The position numbers and the translations under genes were made by a program. A stretch of 64,000 nt of DNA from Pontibacter mangrovi (GTDB lineage Bacteria; Bacteroidota; Bacteroidia; Cytophagales; Hymenobacteraceae): positions 165,816-229,815 of the forward strand of contig NZ_VFRQ01000008.1 of the NCBI RefSeq assembly GCF_006385705.1. Reading direction: 5' to 3'. How positions within the stretch are numbered: position 1 is the first letter of the stretch; the number at the start of each line of letters is the position of its first letter. The notes under the pieces were generated by a model that was not told the DNA's origin, made no database searches, and saw nothing but the letters and a program-made list of their open reading frames with translations. Below are positions 10,101-18,518 of the stretch, piece by piece.

Positions 10101-10699
10101 CCGATGCCGTGCGACACGTAAAGAATGGGGATACCCGTCGACACAGATTCCCCGATCAGCACTTTGCGGCTCGACATATCGGTACTCAACCCATCTTCAC
10201 GCACTTTATAACGCGCTACACGGGCAATGGTGGCCTCGTTATACTCGTTTTTAGCAGCGCTGTAGCCTCCTTTGCCAAAGTTCATCAGGTGGTGGCGGTC
10301 CACCACGTACAGAAGGTAGATGTACCGGTTGCTCTCGAAGTTCGGGTCCAGCGTGAAGCCCAGTAAGCCATGGTCGCCCCAGTTGCCTACTTCTTCGCTG
10401 ATATCCAGAAGCGGTTCCGACAGCTTTTCGCCATCCTCCACAATCCATACTTTACCGCCTTTTTCCCAGACGTACATGCGGTCGCCGTCTTTAGAGAACG
10501 TAAGGCCAACGGCAGCGTCCCATTCACCGCCTACGGGCTCTTCCACAAAGCCATCTGGCTGCGCCTGCAACTGCTGCGGCAGCATTAAAACCGCAGTCAT
10601 CAGCAACAGCACGAGCATGCCGCGGCACGACCGGGTATGCTCACGCCAATACATCAAGAGTGAAGCGTTACTTCTCCACGCTTTGTAAAGTTCTTTCAT
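7145..10699 (-). CDS. PQQ-type sugar dehydrogenase (GSDH) with PKD, Ig-like, LamG and T9SS domains
   Basis: I prefer the ATG at 10699 (1184 residues) over the one at 10765, because a signal sequence ending near residue 47 (LPQQLQAQ) then follows a shorter basic start. Residues of about 50-550 form a six-bladed glucose/sorbosone dehydrogenase propeller, with SHGIGTLMFGEDGSLLVSIG, NSLNGKILRIDPNTGDG and RVWELGLRNPFRFT. A PKD domain follows (559-640, SWDFGDGS), then a second PKD/Ig-like region, a Big_17-like domain (from about 756) and a LamG domain starting CLPGLAHYFDMDE (about 857). A type A T9SS sorting domain runs from about 1095 (VYPNPNV) to the end. It probably oxidises sugars at the cell surface using PQQ. 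PQQ synthesis genes are not in the window. It converges on the beta-helix gene. Confidence 0.87.
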   Translation of the reverse strand: MKELYKAWRSNASLLMYWREHTRSCRGMLVLLLMTAVLMLPQQLQAQPDGFVEEPVGGEWDAAVGLTFSKDGDRMYVWEKGGKVWIVEDGEKLSEPLLDISEEVGNWGDHGLLGFTLDPNFESNRYIYLLYVVDRHHLMNFGKGGYSAAKNEYNEATIARVARYKVREDGLSTDMSSRKVLIGESVSTGIPILYVSHGIGTLMFGEDGSLLVSIGDGATANGQDTGWVPNQKTDNFVEQALQDGILAEVNNVGAFRAQQVNSLNGKILRIDPNTGDGLPSNPFYNSADPRAAESRVWELGLRNPFRFTIRPGTGGGDHPGDLYIGDVGWQDWEEINVATQGGMNFGWPLYEGFEKQSWYYDGTSVPTPDIPNPLYGEGNCDRKTFYFNELIQQPKATEAPYFGNFCNWNVPIPDDVHTFVHSRPAIDWANAAVTDPTPPMPLTRTGTFNGEEAAVVKVGEPGSPVTGEPFYGSSSTGGIWYSGGNLPAEYQNVYFFGDYGAGWIKVLEFDENNKPTAIRNFIDEGATVTAFAQDPSTGELYYINYGSQIMKVNYYEGNMPPKAVAEADKEYGTSPLIVNFTGSGSTDPEEAKLTYSWDFGDGSEKSTEANPSHTYTAEGLQTFEVVLTVTDPEGLSSKAKLEINLNNTPPVVNIVSPEEGAQYPMNQQSTYNLKAEVTDKEDADENLSYEWVVALHHNTHSHPEPAITDHEASATIAAVGCDGDTYFYRFTLTVTDPGGLSATDYVDVYPDCSDGIVAAVSVASPANNATFEEGEPIELTVSFADETRNWASVDYYNGSSLIATVEESPFSYTWENAPAGTYNIKAKATDVDGHSAESEAVKVVVGDGGTGSGPAADLSDCLPGLAHYFDMDEPEDGGFMDIATSAKAACTTCPQTLAEGLFGGAQQFNGTDTGMDYANVSTFNWASDASFSIGLWMKTDADISGNMVLIGRDATSTDSGVHWWIGVNPEGHARFALKDATHAGVEIGGTGPELNDGNWHYIMAVRDSETNMNRLFVDGVMIEEAQVHYDNDFADEAAVNIGYLNRSGGFHYTGALDEVKVYSRAVSSDEVKDSYNGGSGTLCGQAPLGITDNQTFAGKFDVYPNPNVGLQLNIVVVGLEPVEETTLTLVDITGRTVLQQKVTAQPDGTIYLSLEPNEQLATGLYNLLLYSPERKLSQKVLIAR

Positions 10700-10902
10700 A
10701 AGAAATAAAAGTTTTAAACATGGTTCGATAGATGGAGATACTCCCACAGGGAGCAATCCTACCATTCAGGAAAAGAAAAAATACGTGCAGCTGCCCCCTG
10801 CTTAGGGCTACTGCGGTGGTAGACCTAGATACGTGGTTATAGTGCTATAGTTCTATATTTTGCACTAAAAAATAAGCGAGGGCGTGAGCTCTCTCAGAAG
10901 AC

Positions 10903-13194
10903 TTAGCGGTTTACCACCAACTTCCGGCTGACAATGCGCTTACTCGATACAATCGTCAGGACGTAAATGCCTGGCCTATACGCTGTGGTTATTGGAAGCT
11001 GCAACTGCAGTTGCCCAAACTCATCCACCTTTTCCTGCCGATCCACAAGCCTGAGCCCGCGCAAATCAGCCACATAAAATTGCACCTCCTCCCCCGGGGG
11101 CAGGCCACGCAGTTCCGCAGTCACGTCACCGGTGTTGATAGGGTTTGGATAAACCCTGAAGTAGGTGGATGTAAGGCTTTTGTTTTCTACTTTGATGATG
11201 TTGGAGTAGGTATACTTGCCGTCTTCCTTCACTATCTTCAAACGGTAGTACCCGGCTTCCGGCAGGGGATCTATATCGGTAAAGTTATAGACCAGCGGCG
11301 TGTTGCTGTTACCCGCTGCCGCCACATCGCCCAGCTTTTCGAACTGCTCTGTATCAGGAGCGCGCTCCACCTCAAAGTGCGAGAGCCCGGCTTCGGCCAT
11401 GGTTTCCCAGGTGAGCAAAACCCCGCCGTTTGCAAATTCTCCCTCAAAACGCACCAACTCTGTGATGGCCTCATACACATTTTCGTACCGCTCCTTTATT
11501 TCTTCCGCAGAAAGCACTCTTCCAAACAGCTTCACCTCATCCAGGATGCCCTGGTAGTGATAACCTTCGCCATCGTTCAGGTAGCCTATGTTAACCGCAG
11601 ACCTGCTGGCAAAGCCATACGTGTACGTATGATTTCCAGAGGCTACCTTTTGCCCATCCACATACAGTTCGGTAAGCCCGGACCCGCCATTTCTGACAGC
11701 CACCACCTGGTGCCACTGATCATCATTCAGACGGGCGCCGCTGCCGCCAACGTAAATGCCATCCCATTCAATATCTAACAGCTGAAAACCGGCACGCCCT
11801 TCGGCATCCAGGCCCACCCACCAGTGCGCCTCCGAGTCTTTGGCGTCGCGGCCAATGAGCACACGGTTACCGGCTGTGCCGGCCCCGCTGCGCAGCCATA
11901 GCTCTATGCTAAAACTCTCGTCAGCGTTCCAGTCAAAGTTATAGCTCTCTTCTACATTCAGGCCGTCGTCCTCGCCGTCAAACTGCTGCCCCCCCGACAC
12001 TACGCCGGTAGTGGCCATGGGCAAGGTGTTATCGCTGCCGGTGGCATGGTAGGGCGTATAATAATCGTGGTATACAGGCCCCCGGATCTCGTGCAGCATC
12101 CAGTGGTGCAGCATACCGGCGGGCTCGCCTATTTCCTGCTTCACAACTATTGTAAATTCCTGCTGATCAGACCCTGCGCTGTTGGTGACGGTAACGGTTA
12201 CAGGGTAGCTTCCGGTGGCCGTGGGCGTCCAGGTGATATTGCCCGAAGAAGCATCAATTGACATGCCCGCAGGCGCCTCGGTGAGTGCGAAGGTGGGCGC
12301 CGGCTGCCCCACGGCCTGCACCTCATACCTATACTGCTGGCCTACCACGCCGTGGGTAACCGCTTCCGACATTATCTGGGGCAGCACCGTTTGCGGGCCG
12401 CAGTAGCTACCGGAGCCGTTGTTATACCTTGCCCGCACTTCTGTCTCGCTCAAGTCGCGGTTGTATACCATCAGTTCGTCCAACAGGCCGTTGTAGGCAT
12501 AGCCTTTGTTCAGGTCCATGAAGCCGATGTTCACCGGCGATGTGCTCTCGAAGTTATCCTGGTAGTTAAACTCAAAGCGGGCCACGGCATAGCCATCCAC
12601 GTACAGTTTGTTCAGGCGCAGGCGGCCGTCGCGCACTATTGCGATGTGGTGCCAGTTGCCGTCGTCTATCTTCACGCCCTCTCCCACGGTGCTAAAGCCG
12701 GTACGGGTCCTGTCGTAGAGGTCGAACACAGCATGCCCATCGTCGTTCATGCCAAGCCACCACATCATATTTGAGTCTTTCGCATCGCGGCCAATAAACA
12801 CCTGGTTGCCAGAGGCGGAGCCGGAGGATTTCATCCACAGCTCAATGGTGAAGCTACTGTTGGGGCCCCACTCGAAGTTTTCTATGCTTGATAAGGAGAT
12901 TGCGGGGTTTTTACCTTTGAAGGCCTGCGCTCCGGCAAAGAGGCCTTCAGCGGGGGATGGGCATGTGGCACAGGTGGCCGTAGCCGCAGAGGCGTAATCA
13001 GCATAGGTGCCGCCGGTCGTTTCGTCCAGGCCGAAGTAATGCACCAGGCCGCTGGGGCAGCTGGCCGTTGCACCTGCCTGGGCAAAAGCACTTCCTGCTC
13101 CGATGAAGAGCCATAGCGAAAGGATCAGAAGCCAAAAGTATAACCGCCTCCAGCACAGGAGCCGGCTTGTATTTGGGTATATAGGATATGCCAT
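10903..13194 (-). CDS. Secreted double-LamG protein with Ig-like and T9SS sorting domains
   Basis: Start taken at the ATG at 13194 (763 residues); an upstream TTG at 13284 would add a poor N-terminus. A signal peptide ends near residue 40 (GSAFAQ). LamG-like domain 1 spans about 45-265 and opens with CPSGLVHYFGLDE. A putative Ig (He_PIG) domain lies at about 283-348 (SGNITWTPTATGSYPVTVTV). A second LamG domain covers about 360-570. A fibronectin-like segment follows (LLTWETMAEAGLSHFEVERA), then a type A T9SS sorting domain from about 676 (YFRVYPNPINTGDV). Each LamG module is bracketed by the same Cys-containing borders seen in the LamG of the neighbouring dehydrogenase (for example YNNGSGSYCGP), so the modules have been shuffled between neighbours. 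LamG domains bind glycans or proteins. No catalytic domain is visible; an adhesin-like role is inferred. Confidence 0.8.
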   Translation of the reverse strand: MAYPIYPNTSRLLCWRRLYFWLLILSLWLFIGAGSAFAQAGATASCPSGLVHYFGLDETTGGTYADYASAATATCATCPSPAEGLFAGAQAFKGKNPAISLSSIENFEWGPNSSFTIELWMKSSGSASGNQVFIGRDAKDSNMMWWLGMNDDGHAVFDLYDRTRTGFSTVGEGVKIDDGNWHHIAIVRDGRLRLNKLYVDGYAVARFEFNYQDNFESTSPVNIGFMDLNKGYAYNGLLDELMVYNRDLSETEVRARYNNGSGSYCGPQTVLPQIMSEAVTHGVVGQQYRYEVQAVGQPAPTFALTEAPAGMSIDASSGNITWTPTATGSYPVTVTVTNSAGSDQQEFTIVVKQEIGEPAGMLHHWMLHEIRGPVYHDYYTPYHATGSDNTLPMATTGVVSGGQQFDGEDDGLNVEESYNFDWNADESFSIELWLRSGAGTAGNRVLIGRDAKDSEAHWWVGLDAEGRAGFQLLDIEWDGIYVGGSGARLNDDQWHQVVAVRNGGSGLTELYVDGQKVASGNHTYTYGFASRSAVNIGYLNDGEGYHYQGILDEVKLFGRVLSAEEIKERYENVYEAITELVRFEGEFANGGVLLTWETMAEAGLSHFEVERAPDTEQFEKLGDVAAAGNSNTPLVYNFTDIDPLPEAGYYRLKIVKEDGKYTYSNIIKVENKSLTSTYFRVYPNPINTGDVTAELRGLPPGEEVQFYVADLRGLRLVDRQEKVDEFGQLQLQLPITTAYRPGIYVLTIVSSKRIVSRKLVVNR

Positions 13195-13463
13195 GTAAGT
13201 AACGCTAATTGGGCGCCTGCCACCAGGAAAACGGCTCAGGCAAGTACAAATTTGCCGCAGCACCCACAAGTATAACCAATTCAACTATAAGCTTTTACAC
13301 ACACTTGCACCTATACTGCCACATCATCTTATAAGTATAGTACGCCAATTATATAGCTTGGTTTAAGCAATAAATGCCATACTGCTCCGGGTACTTATTT
13401 GGCGGCGAGAGCGGCACAATTCTTTTAGCCAAGCTCTTTGGCAACAGCGTAGATCCCGATGCT

Positions 13464-14468
13464 TTACCAGATGAGTACCCTTTGCCTGCCTCTTTTACTG
13501 TTGCTGCTTGCAAAAGGCATAAGGCGGTAGCTAAGCGTGATTTCGTTGGTTGATTTGTCGATGGCTTTAGCATCCTGCGTGGGTGATTCATAAGTATAGC
13601 CAACAGAAAGCTGCTTCAGGCGCACGCCTGCCCCTAAAGTATAGGCCAGGTTGTTGCGGTAGCCACCTGCCACCCAGAACGCATTGTTGTACACGGCTTT
13701 CAGCTGACCCTCTACTGTGGATTTGTTGTAGCTGTCGTACTGGTAAATGCCGTTCAGGATGATGCCGGCCATATCCGTTACGCCCACGCGGTAACCTGCC
13801 TGCCCCACATGGCGGCGCGCGTAGAAGTCGCTCAAGTAATCGCTGCCGGTGGCGAGGAGGCTGCCCTCGGTTACATCTATCAGGGCATAGCCTACATAAA
13901 GGTTCTGCGATGTAAGCGAGATACCCAGGTTAAGATCACCTCTGCCGCTGTTGTTTTTTTGCCCCAGCAAGCCGCTGTACCGCGGGTCGCTCTCCTGGTC
14001 CACCGTCAGGCTGTTCCCGTCCAGGCGGTGCGAAGTATAGGTCAGGGCAGCGCCCCAGCGAAGGCTCACCCGCTCCGACAGCCTTACCGCCGAGCCGTAC
14101 CCCAGGTTCACCTGCATCTCGCGGGCTGGCCCGAACTGGTCATGGAAAAGCGTCAGTCCCAGGCCGTGGCGTGCGCTTATATCTTCGGTCCGGTCACGGC
14201 TATCCTGGCCATTGGCAAAAGGCCTGTTGCTATCCCTGCCTACCCGCTGCAAGTCCAGCTCAGCAGAGAGCAGCACCGTTTTAGGCGCGTCTTCAAAGCC
14301 GGTCCATTGGTTGCGGTAGGCGCTGCGAAGCAGCGGCCCCTCATACCCGGTAAGGGATGGGTTGTAATAATGTTTGAACTGCGAAAAGTTGGCCAGCTGT
14401 TTTCTGTTCTGCGCCTGTACGGCGCCCGCTAACAGGGTCATGCAGAAGCCAAGTATAAAAATTCTCAT
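13464..14468 (-). CDS. PorP/SprF-family type IX secretion outer-membrane protein
   Basis: 334 residues with a signal peptide (about 1-19, AVQAQ). The N-terminal family signature contains QFKHYYNPSLTGYEGPLLRS and RNQWTGFEDAPKTVLLS, followed by many short amphipathic strands of an outer-membrane barrel. It ends with strands such as LSVGYTYESPTQ. It starts 6 bp after the stop of the type B sorted SGNH protein (14475-18146), so the two are almost certainly cotranscribed and coupled. In Flavobacterium, SprF-like proteins are needed for secretion or surface attachment of their partner type B cargo, so this is probably the dedicated partner of the upstream gene. Confidence 0.9.
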   Translation of the reverse strand: MRIFILGFCMTLLAGAVQAQNRKQLANFSQFKHYYNPSLTGYEGPLLRSAYRNQWTGFEDAPKTVLLSAELDLQRVGRDSNRPFANGQDSRDRTEDISARHGLGLTLFHDQFGPAREMQVNLGYGSAVRLSERVSLRWGAALTYTSHRLDGNSLTVDQESDPRYSGLLGQKNNSGRGDLNLGISLTSQNLYVGYALIDVTEGSLLATGSDYLSDFYARRHVGQAGYRVGVTDMAGIILNGIYQYDSYNKSTVEGQLKAVYNNAFWVAGGYRNNLAYTLGAGVRLKQLSVGYTYESPTQDAKAIDKSTNEITLSYRLMPFASSNSKRGRQRVLIW

Positions 14469-14474
14469 CTGTTG

Positions 14475-17400
14475 CTATTTAAGTACGGTTATCACCCCTT
14501 TCTCCACCAGTTTTATATCTTTAATCTGGATGATGTAGAAGTATGAGCCTGCCTGCACGCGGCCATCTTTTCCACGTCCGTCCCACCCTTCTTCCGGGTT
14601 TGTTGTCTGGAACAGCAGTTTGCCGGCCCGGTCAAAGACCTGCACCGTAGTATTGTTATAGTAGCGCAGTTCCGGCACTACCCAGGTGTCGTTGATGCCG
14701 TCGCCGTCAGGCGAGAAGGCGTTCACCAGCTTTATTCCCCCGTCCGGCTCGTACAGCGACTTTGTGAGGCGGAAGCTTCTGGAAAAGGAATTGTTATAGG
14801 GGTCGGTGGTGCGTACGCGCACCGTAAACACCGATTTGCCGGAGAGTCCTTTGTTCGAGATCAGGTGCAGTTCATTGCCGTACAGCTCAAACAACTGGTT
14901 GTCCTGGTCCCCTTCGCCCTGCTCAAACTCATAGGTAAAGGTATCGTCATCCGGATCGGTGGTGGCAAAGGTGCCGATCACCTCCTCAGGCTCAATATCA
15001 GGTTGGAACTTATCGTCGCTTAGGGTGAGGGCTGACGGCGGCTGGTTTGGCTCTACCGTTACCGTTACGCTGGCTCGCATGTTCTGGGTGTTGCTGGTGT
15101 TTTCCTTCAGCTCCAGTTGCCCGATAACCAGGTAGTCGCCCGGCACTTCCCCCTTATAGTCGCCTGGCTGCCACACCACGTTTATCGTCTCCTTTTCTCC
15201 GTTAGAGTAACTCACTTCTACCTGGTCTGGCAGCTCCAGCGCATCAAAAGTAGTTCTGAACTTCACGCTGAAATCAGAAGGGTTTGCCACGGCCACGATA
15301 TCTTTGGTGATCTTCTCCACCTGCGCCGTCACTTCCTCTCCTTTGTTGCCCGCTTCGTCTACCAAGTATAGCCTTACCGTCAGCAGACCGTCCGACAAGC
15401 CAGTCAGGTCTAAATCCTGCACGGCAAAGGTTTTTGCGGGCACCGTTGCCGACCCCTCTACAGCCTCTCCCCCATTGCTACTGCTGATGCTGTAGAAGTA
15501 AGTGGCACCTACTTCTGCCTCACGCACGCCCAGATCCACTTCGTGCTGGTTGTTCACGTCTACGCGCTCCGTGTCGAAGGCAACCATGTAGCCCGCAGGC
15601 GCTGTGGCATCGTAGGTCAGCTGGAGCAGGTTAGACGCCTCGTTCGGGTTGCCCGCCAGGTCGGTTACCTTTCCTTTGGCCAGGCTGATGCGCACCTCCC
15701 CGTCAGCACTTGGTACCACGTTGGCAGTATAGGTGGCCTTGTCTGTTGCCGAGAAATTCTCCAGACTGGCGTTTTGCAGGCTCAGGTCATTCTCCACTAA
15801 CGTATACACATCCTCTGAGAAGGTGATCGTGATCGGGAAACTGCCGTTGGCGGTGGCGCCGGCAGTGGTGGCGATTTCCGCTTCCGGGGCCGTCAGTTCT
15901 ACCGTTACGGTAAAGGCTTTGCTCGCTGCACTCTCGTTTCCGGCAGCATCTGTGGCTGTGGCCGTAAAAGTATAGGTTCCTGCGGCCAAGGCTGTCTGCT
16001 CGTGGCTATAGGCCCAGTTGCCGCTAGCGTTGGCTTGTACTTCCCCCAGCGGCTCTCCCTGCAGCAAGACGGCTACCATAGTCCCGGCTTCGGCCTGCCC
16101 GCTTAGCTTGATGGTGTTGTCTGCTGTAATCTGGTCATCGCTTGCAGGGCCCCGGTCTTCGGAAACGCTGGCCACCACAGGAGCCTCCGGCGCCTTGGTA
16201 TCAAGCGTCCAGGTAAAGGCGGCAGGGCTTGCGTCAGTGTTTCCGCCGGCGTCCGTGGCGCGGACTTCCAGGGTATGCTCTCCGTCCGACAAGCTATTTG
16301 CGGTATACTTGTTCCCAGCAATTGCTGCGTATGCTCCTCCGTCCAGGCTCACCTCATAGCTGACGTTATCTTCGTTGCTGCTAAAGGTAAATTCCGGCTC
16401 CGCTGTGTTGCTGATAGCGTCAGGCCCCGCGGCAATGGTGGTTTCCGGTGCTTTGGTGTCAACTGTGAAGGTTCTGACGGCGCTGGCAGCGCTCACGTTT
16501 CCTACTTCATCGGCGGCTTTTGCCGTTATTCGCTGTTCCCCCTCGGCCAGGGCGCTTGCGGGTGTAAGGCGCCAGGTGCCATCGCTGCCGGCGGTGGCGG
16601 TGCCGATGCGGGTGTTTCCAGCAAAAACGCTCACCGTAGTGGCTGCTTCTGCCGTGCCGGAAATAGCTGGTTTATTTTCGTTAAGTATGGCTCCGCCTGC
16701 AGGTGCTTGCACGACAGGTGCGCCGGGAGCTTTGGTGTCTTGCACCCAAGTATAGCTGGCAGGCGTTGCATCCATGTTGCCGGCCTGGTCAATGGCACGC
16801 ACCTGCAAGGTATGCTCCCCATCGTTGAGCCCGTTTATACTATAGGGGTTAGCCGCGGTGGCAAAAGCGCCGCCGTCCATACTTACCTGGTATGTTACGC
16901 CAGCCTCATTGCTGCTAAAGCTAAACTTAGCCGGCACCTCGTTAGACAGCTTGTCAGGTTGGCTGGCAATAGTGGTTTCGGGAGCCTGCGTGTCTATTGG
17001 CGTCAGTTGCCTGTTTAAGTACCTGTTCAGCACTTTAAACCAAACAGGCGCCATCTTGCCATAGCCTTCGTGGGTTGGGTGTAAGCGATCTGCCATGTCG
17101 CCTCCGTTGGAGGCAAACTCATAAATGATGTTGGCGTCCGCCATGTCCACCAGTTCCAGCGCATCGCCCTGGCTGATTCTATTCTTCACCAGCGCCTCTA
17201 CCTGGGCATTATACTTGTCGATGATGTCGTTTTTGGTGTAAACCGGCCCACGGTAGCAATCGGTTGCCGTACACACAGTTTTGATGATCTTGGCTACAAT
17301 GACCAGTACTTCTTTCCCGGAGCGCTGCTCATACTTTTCGATTTCATCCAGGATCTCCTCCATCTCATCGGTTGTGCTCTGGGAATTGTCCACGCCATCG

Positions 17401-18146
17401 TTGCTGATCTCGTTGGTACCGGTGTGTAGGAGGATGATATCGGGCTTAAAGTAGTCAAGATAGTTCACCTGTTGGTCCAGGCCAAAGCGCTCGTTGTCGT
17501 ACCAGCGGTAATAGTAGCCGTTTTGAAGGATTTCCACGAGGTCTCGGTTTCGGGCACCGCCAAAGCCGGCATGGTTTACATCCTGCACATAGTTACTGCC
17601 TGAGGACTCGCTTCCGATATAATCAAACTCAATGTTGCTTGCCTGCAGCTCCTGCTCCAGTTTGTCGCGGTAAGCGGCTTTATCATTTATTGGAATGTCT
17701 GAGGAGCCACCTTCAGTGTTGGAGTCGCCCAGGGGCATTATCCTGAACACGTGGTTTTCGGGATAGGTGGTGGCGCTGGCCACATTGCTGTAGGGCGTGT
17801 CGCCGCTGCCGGTGGCTTTTACCCGGTAGTAGGCTTTTTGATTATAGTATAGCTCTGTGTCGCGGTAAGTGGTTGTGCCGGCGCCGAGGCTCTTCAGCAC
17901 CACAAAAGTGCCGGCAGTACCTGTCACAGATTTTTCTACAACATAACCGGTGGCACCGCTCACGGCCGTCCATTTAAGGGAGATGGCACCTACCAGAGAA
18001 GTTTTCGCTGAAAGTGAGGGAGCCGCAAGGGCGGCTGTCGCCGGGGGAGCTGCCGCAGAGGCTGTCGGGCTGGTGCAAACGCCAGTAACACAGAGCCATA
18101 TCAACACAAAAACTGTAAAGCGCCGTGCGTAAATGTATAAGGGCAT
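14475..18146 (-). CDS. SGNH hydrolase with FN3, Ig-like repeats and type B T9SS sorting domain
   Basis: ATG at 18146 is preferred (1223 residues); the longer frame would need a TTG. After a hydrophobic signal segment comes an FN3-like domain (about 45-130). An SGNH/GDSL hydrolase follows (about 130-380) with block I PLGDSNTEGG near 137, block III LHTGTNEIS near 238 and block V DRLHPTHEGY near 352. These supply the nucleophilic Ser, the oxyanion Asn and the Asp-His pair. Then come several Ig-like domains sharing the linker DTKAPGAPVV/DTKAPETTIA, an Ig-like domain near 949, a cadherin-like domain (about 1040-1130) and a gliding-motility-type C-terminal domain (about 1137-1223, AFSPDGDGINDTW). 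It is probably a surface esterase; carbohydrate O-acetyl esters are a likely substrate given the acetylation genes next door. It is coupled to the PorP/SprF gene downstream. Confidence 0.88.
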   Translation of the reverse strand: MPLYIYARRFTVFVLIWLCVTGVCTSPTASAAAPPATAALAAPSLSAKTSLVGAISLKWTAVSGATGYVVEKSVTGTAGTFVVLKSLGAGTTTYRDTELYYNQKAYYRVKATGSGDTPYSNVASATTYPENHVFRIMPLGDSNTEGGSSDIPINDKAAYRDKLEQELQASNIEFDYIGSESSGSNYVQDVNHAGFGGARNRDLVEILQNGYYYRWYDNERFGLDQQVNYLDYFKPDIILLHTGTNEISNDGVDNSQSTTDEMEEILDEIEKYEQRSGKEVLVIVAKIIKTVCTATDCYRGPVYTKNDIIDKYNAQVEALVKNRISQGDALELVDMADANIIYEFASNGGDMADRLHPTHEGYGKMAPVWFKVLNRYLNRQLTPIDTQAPETTIASQPDKLSNEVPAKFSFSSNEAGVTYQVSMDGGAFATAANPYSINGLNDGEHTLQVRAIDQAGNMDATPASYTWVQDTKAPGAPVVQAPAGGAILNENKPAISGTAEAATTVSVFAGNTRIGTATAGSDGTWRLTPASALAEGEQRITAKAADEVGNVSAASAVRTFTVDTKAPETTIAAGPDAISNTAEPEFTFSSNEDNVSYEVSLDGGAYAAIAGNKYTANSLSDGEHTLEVRATDAGGNTDASPAAFTWTLDTKAPEAPVVASVSEDRGPASDDQITADNTIKLSGQAEAGTMVAVLLQGEPLGEVQANASGNWAYSHEQTALAAGTYTFTATATDAAGNESAASKAFTVTVELTAPEAEIATTAGATANGSFPITITFSEDVYTLVENDLSLQNASLENFSATDKATYTANVVPSADGEVRISLAKGKVTDLAGNPNEASNLLQLTYDATAPAGYMVAFDTERVDVNNQHEVDLGVREAEVGATYFYSISSSNGGEAVEGSATVPAKTFAVQDLDLTGLSDGLLTVRLYLVDEAGNKGEEVTAQVEKITKDIVAVANPSDFSVKFRTTFDALELPDQVEVSYSNGEKETINVVWQPGDYKGEVPGDYLVIGQLELKENTSNTQNMRASVTVTVEPNQPPSALTLSDDKFQPDIEPEEVIGTFATTDPDDDTFTYEFEQGEGDQDNQLFELYGNELHLISNKGLSGKSVFTVRVRTTDPYNNSFSRSFRLTKSLYEPDGGIKLVNAFSPDGDGINDTWVVPELRYYNNTTVQVFDRAGKLLFQTTNPEEGWDGRGKDGRVQAGSYFYIIQIKDIKLVEKGVITVLK

Positions 18147-18518
18147 ATATAGTAAGAATAGTAATGTCTGCAAAAACAACTCCCTATATAACGGTAAACC
18201 TATGCCTGGGTTACCAATATGCGTTACCTCCTATTCCGGCCCGGCAAAATATAGGATCCTTTTCACCAAAACATCCCTATCACCACACCGTAAAACTGTG
18301 TCGGGCAAACTCCCCTAAAGCTGCTCTAATATGAAGGTATCTGAGTATTTAAAAAAATATATGCTGTTGGGCACAACCTTTTAGTGCAACTTCTATATAA
18401 TGTTATAAAGGTCGATCCTCTAATGCACAACCCTTCCACCCAAGACACCGCTGTTATGACTGCATAATCTGACTGATGCTGCCTGACAACCTTTTACACC
18501 CTTACACCTGAAGATCGT
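18147..18518. other. 372-bp divergent intergenic region
   Basis: The region separates the minus-strand SGNH/PorP pair from the plus-strand acyltransferase genes and must contain promoters for both. It is AT-rich toward 18330-18420. I see no exact TAnnTTTG element and no hairpin or gene. Open frames crossing it are short, lack similarity and overlap one another. Confidence 0.5.

Noticed and set aside
10765..10765. Upstream ATG for the PQQ-type dehydrogenase
   Set aside because: It would place 22 extra residues before a signal peptide that already has a long N-region; the ATG at 10699 is better.
18179..18179. Upstream TTG start of the SGNH hydrolase gene
   Set aside because: The ATG at 18146 gives a normal signal segment; the TTG adds hydrophobic residues only.
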